A DNA stretch of 64,000 nucleotides from the NCBI RefSeq assembly GCF_900327275.1, contig NZ_LS398548.1, positions 682,001 to 746,000 of the forward strand. The letters run 5' to 3'. The position numbers and the translations under genes were made by a program. This DNA is from Orientia tsutsugamushi (GTDB lineage Bacteria > Pseudomonadota > Alphaproteobacteria > Rickettsiales > Rickettsiaceae). How positions within the stretch are numbered: position 1 is the stretch's first letter; each line of letters begins with the position of its first letter. This document shows, piece after piece, positions 28,851 to 38,175 of this stretch. Below the pieces are notes generated by a model that was given only the letters and a program-made list of their open reading frames with translations, ran no database searches and was not told where the DNA came from.

Positions 28851-28872
28851 AAAAGGTTGACAAAAGGTTGAC
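28851..28872. repeat. Two iteron-like 11-bp repeats upstream of rep
   Basis: AAAAGGTTGAC twice in tandem, about 80-100 bp upstream of the intact rep gene. Two copies of one helical turn each fit an initiator binding site. The broken rep copies do not show this repeat upstream. Confidence 0.6.
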
Positions 28873-28934
28873 AAAAATCATTATGCCAAACCTATATAAA
28901 TCTTCATACTTATACTATCTGCCTTAGAAGACCA

Positions 28935-29640
28935 ATTTTGCTTATAGGCAGTGTTAATGTTAAGCAAATACCTAATATCGGAATTCTTTTAGATTTGCAT
29001 TATGATAAGCCTATATCACGCCCCCAGCCAGTCATTGAAGAGCAGCAATTCAAAAAACTAAATACATCTTTTTTGCATTTGCGATGTTTTCCTGAAAATA
29101 CAGAAACGGGATTTGTTTTAATGTCCTTGCTCATCTGATTTAGCATCGCTAGATGAGCTACTTTAGCTATATCCCTGTTTGGTATAATAGTCGGAGTGTT
29201 GCAATTACCTCCTAAACAAAAGATCGAGTTATTACGCAACGATGAGTGTAGCATTGTTTGCTTCTCAGTTGAACAGCTATAATCGTGCTGCCATAGTAAA
29301 CAAATATTTGCTACTGATTTTTGGCAAGTGCTGTTTTTTAATTCGCAATTTTGAATTTTAAGGTGTTTGCAACCATCTTTTGGATCGCTAGTACATGAAA
29401 AAACAATCTTTTGTTTCCAATATGGACGATTGACTTTAAACTTGTCAAAAAATACTCTATCACCACCATCATAGTTGATTCTATTGACCTCATAGCATTC
29501 GTTACTTTCTGTTAATTGCTCAAGTTCAGGGTTTAAAACTTGCCAATATTCTGCTACTTCCCTTAGTTCTTGAGTCTTATCTCTGTAGTCATAGTGAAGT
29601 ATATATTTTTCATTTATGAAAGCTTGTGTAAAATATGTAC
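28935..29640 (-). pseudogene. traN: traN internal fragment
   Basis: Matches codons ~240-480 of the full traN (54250-53500): ECYEVNRINYDGGDRVFFDK, then CLLWQHDYSCSTEKQTMLHS and SLRNNSIFCLGGNCNTPTII. It lacks ~75 bp near 28988 and both ends of the gene. The left end joins sequence also seen at 19008-19030 (ATTGGTCTTCTAAGGCAGAT); the right end stops just before the attachment core at 29652. Confidence 0.85.
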
Positions 29641-29651
29641 CAATATGCTCT

Positions 29652-29668
29652 ATAGATATATAGTTTAA
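29652..29668. other. Candidate attachment core at the left end of unit B
   Basis: ATAGATATATAGTTTAA, one mismatch from the 17-mers at 11952 and 17900. To the right begins the sequence upstream of rep that is shared with unit A. Confidence 0.5.
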
Positions 29669-29814
29669 AACTACTTAAGTTATTATAAGCCTTTCAGAGT
29701 GTTAAATTTCGAGTATAGCTATAAAATTGCTACATTTGTGCTAAAAAAATGTGGTTTTTGATAGCAAAAATTGCCTAAATCACCTGCTATACCTGACATT
29801 TTTGGAGGTTAGAA

Positions 29815-31528
29815 ATGGCGCAAAATTTGCGTAATTTTGCAAGCAATAATTGCAAAATTGCTAATAATAACAGTAGCAATAATGCAACTGTCTTTTATCG
29901 TTTTATTGGAAATTTTGTTCCAGCAGAATGGAAAGATCTGATTGGAGATAATGCTAAAGCTTTAAGCAAAACATCTAAACAGCTTTTATCATTTATAGTA
30001 TATAGACTACATATCTATTACAACAAAGATATAGATGAATTACAGGAAAGTTATTACTTTTTTGAAAAAGAGTTAAACCTTCGTTACCGCAGAGTTAGAC
30101 AATGTTTGGTTGAATTAAGAAATGCAGGTTTTATTAAAGTTGAAAATAGAACAATAATTAAAGGCAATCTCAAGGTACGTAATGTTCTTTGTGTAAAACT
30201 TCTAAAAAATTTTCAGCGTTTCACTGAAAAAGAAAAAAAAGAAGAAAAAATTGTCCTTCTGCAACAAAAAAATTTTCACATCAATTTGCAAGAATTTGCA
30301 GGTGAACCTGCAAAAAATTGCAGCTACATATATAGATATAATAATAATAAAAAAAATAATAATAGATCTAGATCTACTGAAGATAAGTTAATAGAGAATG
30401 ATCAAAATAAAAATGAAGATCAACAGCAAAATTTGAAGTTTAAATATACGGAATCTGATGATTTTATAGAAATTGAGTTAGTAGAAAATGAAAAAGAAAA
30501 TCAACAGCAACAACAGAATTTGAATTTCTATGAGCTTAGTGATGTTAGTAATGACAAGCCATCAAACAAGGATTATGAGCAAAATAGTGAGTTAGCAACT
30601 CCAGCTATTACTAAGAATTCAGAGGTTGAAAAGAATGAATGCTATCCCAAAAGAAAAAGACTAGCAGATTATTATCCACTAACACCAGAAGATGCAATTA
30701 TACTACAACGTATGTCTAGTAGAAGCTTCAACATATACTTCATAAATCAATTACTGTTGAAGTTATCAAATAAATATCCAAACCGTCATTTTGTAAATAA
30801 GATAGCAGTGCTAAACTATATGGCAAAAGCCTTAGCAAATGAATTACTAACTACTGATCAGGCTAATAGTAGAAATTTTGGATTTAATGATGTAGGAAGA
30901 TTTAAAGAACAGTATCTAGCAAATATTGAATCTGGTACAGATCGTAGTATGTAGTATGAAGGCTCAGTTGAAGCGTAAAATAGCTGGAGTCTTTGAAGCA
31001 GATATGGCTTATCAAATTTTAACATCTTGTGATTTTAGGGCAGCGGTTAAAAACAAATATTACATCAGGTTGCTTAAGAATATTACACTATCAGATCATA
31101 TTAAATTCAAGATACTACAGGAGGTACGAGCTGTGTATAGCAACGATATTGAGCAGTTACAAGTTATACCATTTGATGAATCAAAACAAGTTACCAATAG
31201 CGCAACGGAGTATCAAAAAACAACAGTTTTACAGCAACAAATAAGTGATGAAGATTACCTTTCAGAACTTAGTAAAGAGCTAGGTTCTAACTCTATATTG
31301 TTCAAAGTACGAAAATACATACTTCAACATTATGAATATGAGCAAGTTATTGATAAAATATGGTTTAGTAAATTAGAAGTTGTAAATGAAGATAATGTTA
31401 ATAAAAAAATATTCATTAAGGCTTTAACAAGCTTTGCGAATAGCTATATCAAATCAAATTTTAAGCTCATTCTAGAGCGTGCTTTTGAAGCTCAAGGGTT
31501 TTCGTTTGAATTAGTTCAGTGTAAGTAA
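29815..31528 (+). pseudogene. Replication-initiator-like protein (Rep), copy B, split by a 7-bp duplication
   Basis: Two ORFs (29815-30954, 379 aa; 30926-31528) that match the intact 571-aa protein. The break is a tandem duplication of TAGTATG at 30947-30960, directly after GTDRSM. The first ORF keeps the winged-helix part and Gln-rich linker. The second keeps the DnaA-N-like end. The first has a strong ribosome site (GGAGG, 6 nt before ATG). Split translation is possible, because the second ORF overlaps the first, but gene inactivation is simpler. Confidence 0.82.
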
Positions 31529-31757
31529 ACTTAAGGGTAATATGAATGAAAAAATGCTTGTCCAAAAAAAATTACAGCAAAATTTTACTCATTAACACCA
31601 GAGATATGCAACTCAAGATTGGTTTTTGGCATCGTGATAACTGAATTCAAAAAATTTATAATTTAATTTGCTTCTTTTCCAGTTTTTATCTGGGATTGGA
31701 GTATACAAAAAGTTTAAATTATGGTATAATTTATTAATAACCATTTAGAGGTGGACA

Positions 31758-32330
31758 ATGATAGATTTTTATAGTGAGAGCTTAATAAATAAGCTGTTCA
31801 GAACCAACATAAGATTTAACACCAAAATTGATCTTGATAAAGTTGAAAGAGCAATACTTTACGCTAAAGAATATCATGGCCAGCAAAAGAGAGATACAGA
31901 ACTCTACTACACACATCCATTGAAAGTAGCGTACATGGTATCAGACTACAGCTTTGAAACAAATACAATTATTACTGCAATACTACATGATACACTTGAA
32001 GACACAAAACTAACTAAAGAAAGAATAAGGTACGAATTTGGTGCTAATATTGCAGAACAAGTTTCAGACCTTACCAGAGTTAGGGATAATAAGAAAATCA
32101 GTGCTATGGAAATGATACAAATATTACGCAGCCAAAATAAAACAGAACTATTACTGATCAAGCTTTTTGATAGATTCCATAATATTACAACTATATTCAT
32201 CAAACCTCCTCACAAAAGGCAAGAAATAATATTTGAAACGCAGCAAGAATTTATAGCTCTTGCTGAATACCTTAAACTACCAGAGATTGGAGAACGCTTA
32301 AGCGAATATTGTAAACTTCATGCTAGCTAA
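31758..32330 (+). CDS. SpoT-like HD hydrolase, hydrolase domain only, copy B1
   Basis: 190 aa with YHGQQKRDTELYYTHPLKVA, ILHDTLEDTKLTKERIRYEF and LIKLFDRFHNI, the HD signature residues of (p)ppGpp hydrolases, and no synthetase part. About 93% identical to 15237-15809. A two-residue gap (TELYY instead of TGEPYY) separates the B1/A1 pair from the B2/A2 pair in the window. The ribosome site is GAGGTG. First gene of a run with ankyrin (34 bp) and OMP genes. Confidence 0.85.
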   Translation: MIDFYSESLINKLFRTNIRFNTKIDLDKVERAILYAKEYHGQQKRDTELYYTHPLKVAYMVSDYSFETNTIITAILHDTLEDTKLTKERIRYEFGANIAEQVSDLTRVRDNKKISAMEMIQILRSQNKTELLLIKLFDRFHNITTIFIKPPHKRQEIIFETQQEFIALAEYLKLPEIGERLSEYCKLHAS

Positions 32331-32364
32331 TGAGTAAATAATTGAGAATGAAAGGATTAAATAT

Positions 32365-33009
32365 ATGATATTAAAATCTAAGACTAAGTATACCTTACAT
32401 AGCGCTATTCAAGATGGTGATATTAAAAAAGTGAAGCAGCTTATTAATAAGGATATTACACTTGTCAATTCAAAATATAAAGATGGCACTACTGCTTTAT
32501 CTGTTGCTTTGAAATATAAGAATCTACCTATTGCTAAGATTTTGTTGAACAATGAAGCTAACGTAAACGCACAAGATAATGATGGGCACACTGCTTTACA
32601 TCTTGTTGTTGAAACAATTCAAGTATATTATGAATTTTTCGAAAAATATCCTACCTATTGCAATGATCATATAGCATTACTGCTAAAATATAATGCTGAT
32701 GTAAATATCGAGAATAATCAAGGTAATACACCTTTATCTGATGCTGTTGAATGCAAATGTGTAGAACCTTTAGCAATTATGCTAAAACATAATTCTACTG
32801 GTATTAATAAAAAATATGATGAAGGAGAAACACTACTACATATTGCTGTTCGTAATAAAATCATAGATATTATAGAGCTTTTGATTGATTATGGTGCTGA
32901 TATTGATGCAAAAGATGATAACGGCATGACTACTATAGATTATGCTGCTAAAAGCGGTAATGCAGATATATTCAACTTTCTAACGGAACAATGGGTCCCA
33001 TGGTATTAG
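32365..33009 (+). CDS. Ankyrin-repeat protein, copy B
   Basis: 214 aa, five or so ankyrin repeats (KDGTTALSVALKYKNLPIAK; DNDGHTALHLVVE; NQGNTPLSDAVE; EGETLLHIAVRNK; DNGMTTIDYAAK). Differs from copy A at about nine residues, mostly on repeat surfaces, while the frame is kept in both. This suggests the protein is still under selection or the duplication is young. Protein-protein binding is the likely role; a secreted effector is possible but not shown. Confidence 0.85.
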   Translation: MILKSKTKYTLHSAIQDGDIKKVKQLINKDITLVNSKYKDGTTALSVALKYKNLPIAKILLNNEANVNAQDNDGHTALHLVVETIQVYYEFFEKYPTYCNDHIALLLKYNADVNIENNQGNTPLSDAVECKCVEPLAIMLKHNSTGINKKYDEGETLLHIAVRNKIIDIIELLIDYGADIDAKDDNGMTTIDYAAKSGNADIFNFLTEQWVPWY

Positions 33010-33056
33010 GTTTCAACAGATAGCTAATATGTTAATGCTAATAAAGAGAAGTTAAT

Positions 33057-33560
33057 ATGAATGTTTTGAAATCACTTTTACAACCGTGTTATGCTGTTAT
33101 ATTAGCATTCGTTGTATTATCTTCACCATCGATATGTACAGCGAATAATAATGTAAACTTCAATGCTTTCAAAGATAGTATTGATACTTCACAATTCTAT
33201 ATAAAATTTTCAACTGGTATTGCTACTAACTACGACACATTAGAAGCTGGAATTGGTTATAGATTAAATCGGCACAGAATGGATGTAAGATTAGGATTTA
33301 TGTGTCATCACAACTGTAGAGATAACTTTGTTCAAGGAAATTATTATTACAATATAATTGAAGGTAACAAAGCATCAATTTTTGTTACAGGTGGCCTAGT
33401 ATCAGTTCTCAAGTCTTATAGTGATATTGGAGTAGACTTGGGAGTTGGTACAACAATAAACTTATCAAGAGATACATATTTAGACATTGAATGCAGCACA
33501 ATTGCTAACTATAGACCACTTCCTATTCATATACGATTTGGATTGCAGGTTCACATTTAA
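33057..33560 (+). CDS. Small outer-membrane beta-barrel-like protein, copy B
   Basis: 167 aa with signal peptide (MNVLKSLLQPCYAVILAFVV), mature start near ANNNVNF and amphipathic strands (YIKFSTGIATNYDTLEAGIG, RHRMDVRLGFMC, ASIFVTGGLVSVLKSY). Three Cys are kept in CHHNCRD and IECST. The start has AGAGAAG at the right distance. It is the same protein as 14005-14511 with about 10% changes clustered near residues 30-40 and 115-125. Surface location is inferred. Confidence 0.65.
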   Translation: MNVLKSLLQPCYAVILAFVVLSSPSICTANNNVNFNAFKDSIDTSQFYIKFSTGIATNYDTLEAGIGYRLNRHRMDVRLGFMCHHNCRDNFVQGNYYYNIIEGNKASIFVTGGLVSVLKSYSDIGVDLGVGTTINLSRDTYLDIECSTIANYRPLPIHIRFGLQVHI

Positions 33561-33563
33561 TAA

Positions 33564-34373
33564 CTAGCAAGTTTTATAGTTAGTAATGATTAGTTCATTA
33601 ACAGGATTGCGTTGTTCATTGATTGAGTATACGACTGTAACGGTATTGATATTAAAATCTTTGTATAAGTCTCTAATAAAGGCAGTATTATTATTTGAGA
33701 TCATAATCTTAACACCTTTATTTGTTAATTCTTGGACAAAATCCCGTAATCTAATTTGATCTTTTTCATCAAATGGAAGTCTAGTGTAGAACCTTTCTCC
33801 AGATTTATGGTAAGGAGGATCGAAATAAACAAAGTCATTTTGTTGAGGCTCTATAAATGAAAAATCTGTAGCATAAATTGATACACCATGTAGAAGGCTG
33901 CTGCATTGGTTTATTCTAGATGCAATGTGGAGTTTAATGTAGCATTCACCAGAAAATGTTTGAGCAGATTGTCCATTTTTGTAGACTCTATAAATTCCTC
34001 TAAAAGAATATTTATTAAGATATATAAATTTTGCGGTAATTTCATTCGGATTATTACTATATTTGTTTTTAACTTTATAATAATAATCCTTCGAATGATG
34101 TTTGTGATATAAACTCAGTAATCTATTGACCTCATTAGGATTATTTTTAACAGCATTATAGCTAGTAATTAAATCGAGATTGATGTCAGACAAAAAACAT
34201 TGTTTAAAAAGATGCCTAACTTGAAAAAATAAAGCACCGCCACCAAGGAATGGTTCATAGTAATTATAGTGCGGACCTTGAGGAAGATGTTCTATTAATT
34301 TATTAACAATTCTTCGTTTACTACCAATCCAATGAAGAAAAGGCTTAGACTTATTAGCAACAGCTACTGACAC
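33564..34373 (-). CDS. dam: Dam-like DNA adenine N6-methyltransferase, complete
   Basis: 269 aa, normal length for D12-class Dam enzymes. The motifs are in order: KPFLHWIGSKRRIVNKL (Dam motif X), YYEPFLGGGALFFQVRH (FxGxG, AdoMet site), FLSDINLDLITSYNAV, KYSFRGIYR and FVYFDPPYHKSGERF (DPPY). The start is GTG. GATC is the expected target of this class, not proven here. It faces the OMP gene end to end and is divergent from the HATPase-like operon. Two other copies in the window are broken. Confidence 0.9.
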   Translation of the reverse strand: MSVAVANKSKPFLHWIGSKRRIVNKLIEHLPQGPHYNYYEPFLGGGALFFQVRHLFKQCFLSDINLDLITSYNAVKNNPNEVNRLLSLYHKHHSKDYYYKVKNKYSNNPNEITAKFIYLNKYSFRGIYRVYKNGQSAQTFSGECYIKLHIASRINQCSSLLHGVSIYATDFSFIEPQQNDFVYFDPPYHKSGERFYTRLPFDEKDQIRLRDFVQELTNKGVKIMISNNNTAFIRDLYKDFNINTVTVVYSINEQRNPVNELIITNYKTC

Positions 34374-34758
34374 ATGAAGTTTAATTAATTTCTGTTAGTT
34401 GAATCTCTATTGAGATTATACCAGAAAACAGCTTGTAGTGCTAGTAATAATAACGCTTACAAGGCTTTTTTTATGTATCCTTTTTGAATAAGATTTATTA
34501 TTGATTATAACCATAAGTAAGGAATATAATAATTTTACATCAACATTAGATTATTATGCAAAAATTTAACCTGAAAATTAAAAGATTTTAAAAGATTTTA
34601 ATAGACTAATAAAAATTATAATGCTACTCTATACCTTATATTATCTAGGTTTCAAAACTTTGATGATAATGATCTGAAGATTAAATAAAACAAAGGGTTG
34701 AACTTTTGGAATTAATCTTCAGAAACCATTTTTTAAACAAAAATAGTAGGGGAATTCT
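34374..34758. promoter_or_regulatory. Divergent dam/HATPase spacer, unit B
   Basis: 385 bp between divergent genes, homologous to 23612-23977. It should carry promoters both ways. GTAGGGGAATTCT precedes the HATPase-like start. No coding sequence seen. Confidence 0.4.
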
Positions 34759-35535
34759 ATGCCTATTCAAGACGAAGGTCAAAATAAAATCAATAAATTA
34801 ACCGAAAAATTATCTACAGAGGGAATTAATAGCACAACAATAAAACAGATAGACGCTGAATTGCAAAAACTATACTTTCAGCTAGAGGAATCTGAGCAAG
34901 TAAGCATAAATTGCATAGAGTGGATACAATATTTTAGGCTAATAGTAAATAACTACGACAGAAAAAAAGTAAATATAATAGCTTCTCTAAATGGAATAAT
35001 TTTTTTATTTAGACAATACATAGCATCAACAAATATAAGGATTGAAACATTTAACATAGAATTGCTAATAAATAATACCGTTATCAGAATGAGGGAACAT
35101 TTTGAAAATGAGAATATAAAGCTAAATGTTCAAAATGACATAAAGACGGTTCTGATTGGAGATAGTTTTCGAATAAAAGCAGTAATAAGTCAGTTAATTG
35201 GTAGTGCTATTATAAATAGCAGCAAAAATAGCAAGATTACTATTAACCTCAATCAGTATTCAGAAATATTACAATTTACAGTACAAAACATAGGACTAAG
35301 CACTTCTAAAGAAAAATTAGAAAGAATAAATGCTGAACTAGAGAATTTGAATTTGGTAACGTATCAAGAACTAGGAGAAGGATTAGCATTTATAAAACAT
35401 CTTACAGATCAGCTAAAAGGAAGACTAAGAGCAAAAGAGGAAAATAATTACATAACTTTTTCATTTGAAGTGCCAATAACTAGTTTGAATTATTCTTTAG
35501 GAGAATGCTATGAAAGAAAAGAAGAAAACAATTAA
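34759..35535 (+). CDS. HATPase-like (histidine-kinase-like) protein 1
   Basis: 258 aa. The N-terminal ~100 residues are helical (MPIQDEGQNKINKLTEKLST), with no sensor or membrane segment. The C-terminal part follows the GHKL ATPase order: linker helix (FNIELLINNTVIRMREHFEN), SFRIKAVISQLIGSAIINSS at the N-box place, QNIGLSTSKEKL at the G1 box, LGEGLAFIKHLTDQLKG and FSFEVPI. The N-box Asn and the DxGxG motif are both lost, and there is no phospho-acceptor His. It is probably a regulatory or adaptor protein, not a kinase. Overlaps the next gene by 26 bp. Confidence 0.7.
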   Translation: MPIQDEGQNKINKLTEKLSTEGINSTTIKQIDAELQKLYFQLEESEQVSINCIEWIQYFRLIVNNYDRKKVNIIASLNGIIFLFRQYIASTNIRIETFNIELLINNTVIRMREHFENENIKLNVQNDIKTVLIGDSFRIKAVISQLIGSAIINSSKNSKITINLNQYSEILQFTVQNIGLSTSKEKLERINAELENLNLVTYQELGEGLAFIKHLTDQLKGRLRAKEENNYITFSFEVPITSLNYSLGECYERKEENN

Positions 35536-36367
35536 CAAATGGATGGTACAAATTCCTCCAATACCAATTACGTTGGTGAATGGAGAGAGTGAGAATATCG
35601 ATGAATATATGGAAATAATAACAAAGCTAAGAAAAGCGAAGTATCATGTCGAGGCAGCTGAATCATTGAAAGAATATTGTACAGATTTAATACAGGAGAT
35701 TAAATATAGATTTAATATTGCAACGAGTGAAATTGTAAGGCTTGCAAGCGAGATCATGTTAAATGATTCGGAAAATAAAGATAAGCTGAAAACAATATTA
35801 AATCGATCAGCAAATCTCCAAGAATACTGTAACGACGTAGTTTACACGCTTAGAAGCGAAATTGAGAATGAAAATTTATGTTTAAAAAAATTTAGCATAC
35901 AAAAGCTAGTAAAAAATGCCGTTAGGCGACTAGAAGACATTGCAAAAGAGAAAGATATAAAAATCAATTACAATTTTCAGTACAAAATGAAGGATATTGT
36001 GATTGGAAATAGTGATCACTTACAAGCTATATTAAGTCAATTAATAGGAAGCGTCATTAGATTTAATCACAGCTGCCAGGTTATAATTACAGTTCATTTG
36101 TTTACTGTAAAAAATTATATAAAAAGCGATAACATACTACAATTTAGAATACACGATACAGGAAGCGGTATTTCAAAAGAAAAATTAGGGAATATAAAAG
36201 CTAAATTAGCTGATTTTGAGTTGGTACGAGACTATCCACTAATGCTTGAATCAGGATTATGGTTTGTAAATTACCTTATTAATCAACTTAATGGAGAAAT
36301 GGAAATAGAAAGCGAAAAAGACAAGTTTACAACCATTACTTGCAATATTCCAGTACAACTTTTTTAA
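35510..36367 (+). CDS. HATPase-like (histidine-kinase-like) protein 2
   Basis: 285 aa. It has an N-terminal Pro-rich start (VQIPPIPITLVNGES), a helical pair (~70-130) in the place of a dimerisation domain, and a GHKL-type domain. That domain runs SDHLQAILSQLIGSVIRFNH (N-box place, residue ~175), HDTGSGISKEKLGNI (good G1 box, ~216) and ITCNIPVQLF. DTGSG is intact but the N box reads QLIGSVI instead of NLLxNAI, so Mg-ATP binding is uncertain. Start overlaps the upstream gene, which suggests coupled translation and a pair working together. Confidence 0.72.
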   Translation: MKEKKKTINKWMVQIPPIPITLVNGESENIDEYMEIITKLRKAKYHVEAAESLKEYCTDLIQEIKYRFNIATSEIVRLASEIMLNDSENKDKLKTILNRSANLQEYCNDVVYTLRSEIENENLCLKKFSIQKLVKNAVRRLEDIAKEKDIKINYNFQYKMKDIVIGNSDHLQAILSQLIGSVIRFNHSCQVIITVHLFTVKNYIKSDNILQFRIHDTGSGISKEKLGNIKAKLADFELVRDYPLMLESGLWFVNYLINQLNGEMEIESEKDKFTTITCNIPVQLF

Positions 36368-36467
36368 TCAAATTAATTCGCTTCTTTCGCAGTTTTTATC
36401 TAAGATTGAAGTATATAAAAAGTTTAATTTATTGTATAATTTATTAAAGATTATTTAGAGATGAAAA

Positions 36468-37043
36468 ATGATAAACTTTTATAGCGAGAGCTTACTAAAT
36501 AAGCTGTTTGAAACCAACGTAAGATTTAATACTGAAATTGATCTTGATAAAGTTGAAAAAGCAATATTTTATGCCCAAAAATATCATGGTCAGCAAAAGA
36601 GAGATACAGGAGAACTATACTACACACATCCATTAGAAGTAGCTTATATGGTATCAGACTACAGCTTTGAAACAGATACGATTATTACAGCAATACTACA
36701 TGATACCATCGAAGACACAACACTAACTAAAGAAAAAATAGGTCAAGAATTTGGTCATAATATTGCAGAACAGGTTTCAGATCTCACCAGGATTAAGGAT
36801 AATAAAAAAATTAGTTCTAGAGAAATGATTCAAACATTTTATAGACAAAATAAAACAGAACTATTATTAATTAAGCTTTTCGACCGATTCCATAATATTC
36901 AGACTGTATCAATAAAACCTTATGAAAAAAGACAAGAAATCATACTAGAAACGCAGCAAGAATTTATACCTCTGGCTGAATATCTTAAATTACCAGAAAT
37001 TGCTATAGAGCTAAATAAATACTGTAAGCTGTATGCTACCTAA
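36468..37043 (+). CDS. SpoT-like HD hydrolase, hydrolase domain only, copy B2
   Basis: 191 aa with YHGQQKRDTGELYYTHPLEV, ILHDTIEDTTLTKEKIGQEF and IKLFDRFHNIQTV. All residues expected for metal binding in the HD fold are present and no synthetase domain follows. It lies 100 bp after the HATPase-like pair on the same strand. Part of a family of at least four full copies plus one fragment in the window. Confidence 0.85.
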   Translation: MINFYSESLLNKLFETNVRFNTEIDLDKVEKAIFYAQKYHGQQKRDTGELYYTHPLEVAYMVSDYSFETDTIITAILHDTIEDTTLTKEKIGQEFGHNIAEQVSDLTRIKDNKKISSREMIQTFYRQNKTELLLIKLFDRFHNIQTVSIKPYEKRQEIILETQQEFIPLAEYLKLPEIAIELNKYCKLYAT

Positions 37044-37164
37044 TAAACTAAAGTTTAATAGGTGGTTAATGTAGTGAATTGCAGAAATTAAAATTCAATA
37101 AGAGAATGTTCATGTAGGTTATTTTATTGTATAATTTAAAAAGAATAGAAAATATGAAAAATAT

Positions 37165-38175
37165 ATGCATTTATCAAGATTTTTAGATCCAAAGAATGAT
37201 GTAGCATTTAAAAAGATATTTGGATCAGAAAAAAACAAGGACATACTAATACATTTTCTGAACGATATATTGTTGTTTGAAGGGAATAGAAAAATAATAG
37301 AAGTAGAGTTTTTAGGAACGATATTAGATGCAGACATAGCGTCTAAAAAAGAATCAATAGTAGATGTTTTGTGTAAAGATAAAAACGGTGCGCAATATAT
37401 AATAGAAATGCAAGTAGATCCTACACAAGGATTTGAAAAAAGAGCTCAGTATTATGCCGCAAAAGCATATGGTAGGCAACCAAATAGAGGGAAGGAAGGA
37501 AAATACTCAGACCTAAAGGAGGTTATATTTATAGCTATAGCAGATTATAAATTGTTTCCAAATAAAGAAGACTATATATCAAGGCATGTAATATTGGATA
37601 AAAAGACATATGAGCATGATCTAAAGGACTTTTCATTTACCTTTATAGAATTACCAAAATTTAAAAAAAATAGAGTGGAAGAGTTAAATGATATAACAGA
37701 GAAGTGGTGCTATTTTTTTAAACATGCAAAAGAAACAACATTAGATGGATATAATAAAATAATAGGTGAAGATTTAATAATAAAAAGAGCGTATGAGGCA
37801 TTAGATCAGTTTAATTGGAGTGAAGACGAACTAATAACCTATGAACAAGAGTTAAAGCGTATATGGGATAATAAAGCAGTAGAAGATTATAAACTCGAAC
37901 GCGCTAAAGCTGAAGGTAAAGCTGAAGGCATAAAGCTCGGTGAAGCTAAAGGTAAAGCCGAAGGTAAAGCCGAAGGTAAAGCTGAAGGAATAAAGCTAGG
38001 TGAAGCTAAAGGTAAAGCTCAAGGTAAAGCTGAAGGAATAAAGCTAGGTGAAGCTAAAGCAAAAAAAGATTTTGCAATAAAATTATTGAAGTCTGAATTA
38101 TCAGTTGAGACAATTGCTGAATATACGGATTTATCAATACAAGAAGTATTAAATTTAAAAAATAGCGTAAAATAA
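37165..38175 (+). CDS. Rpn-family nuclease (PD-(D/E)XK), copy B
   Basis: 336 aa. N-terminal FLDPKNDVAFKKIFGSEKNK, nuclease core SIVDVLCKDKNGAQYIIEMQ (catalytic D and ExQ), then EKRAQYYAAKAYGRQ. Residues ~250-300 are a run of AEGK/AQGK and IKLGEAKG units (37905-38060), longer by 24 residues than in copy A. The final helix is LLKSELSVETIAEYTDLSIQ. Rpn proteins are DNA endonucleases that raise RecA-independent recombination. Unbroken frame, so plausibly active; in a repeat-rich genome this could matter. Confidence 0.87.
   Translation: MHLSRFLDPKNDVAFKKIFGSEKNKDILIHFLNDILLFEGNRKIIEVEFLGTILDADIASKKESIVDVLCKDKNGAQYIIEMQVDPTQGFEKRAQYYAAKAYGRQPNRGKEGKYSDLKEVIFIAIADYKLFPNKEDYISRHVILDKKTYEHDLKDFSFTFIELPKFKKNRVEELNDITEKWCYFFKHAKETTLDGYNKIIGEDLIIKRAYEALDQFNWSEDELITYEQELKRIWDNKAVEDYKLERAKAEGKAEGIKLGEAKGKAEGKAEGKAEGIKLGEAKGKAQGKAEGIKLGEAKAKKDFAIKLLKSELSVETIAEYTDLSIQEVLNLKNSVK
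37900..38060 (+). repeat. In-frame AEGK-type repeat tract in Rpn
   Basis: Repeats of GGTAAAGCTGAA-like 12-mers and a 39-nt unit encoding GKAEGIKLGEAK. All length changes between copies keep the frame. Confidence 0.8.
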
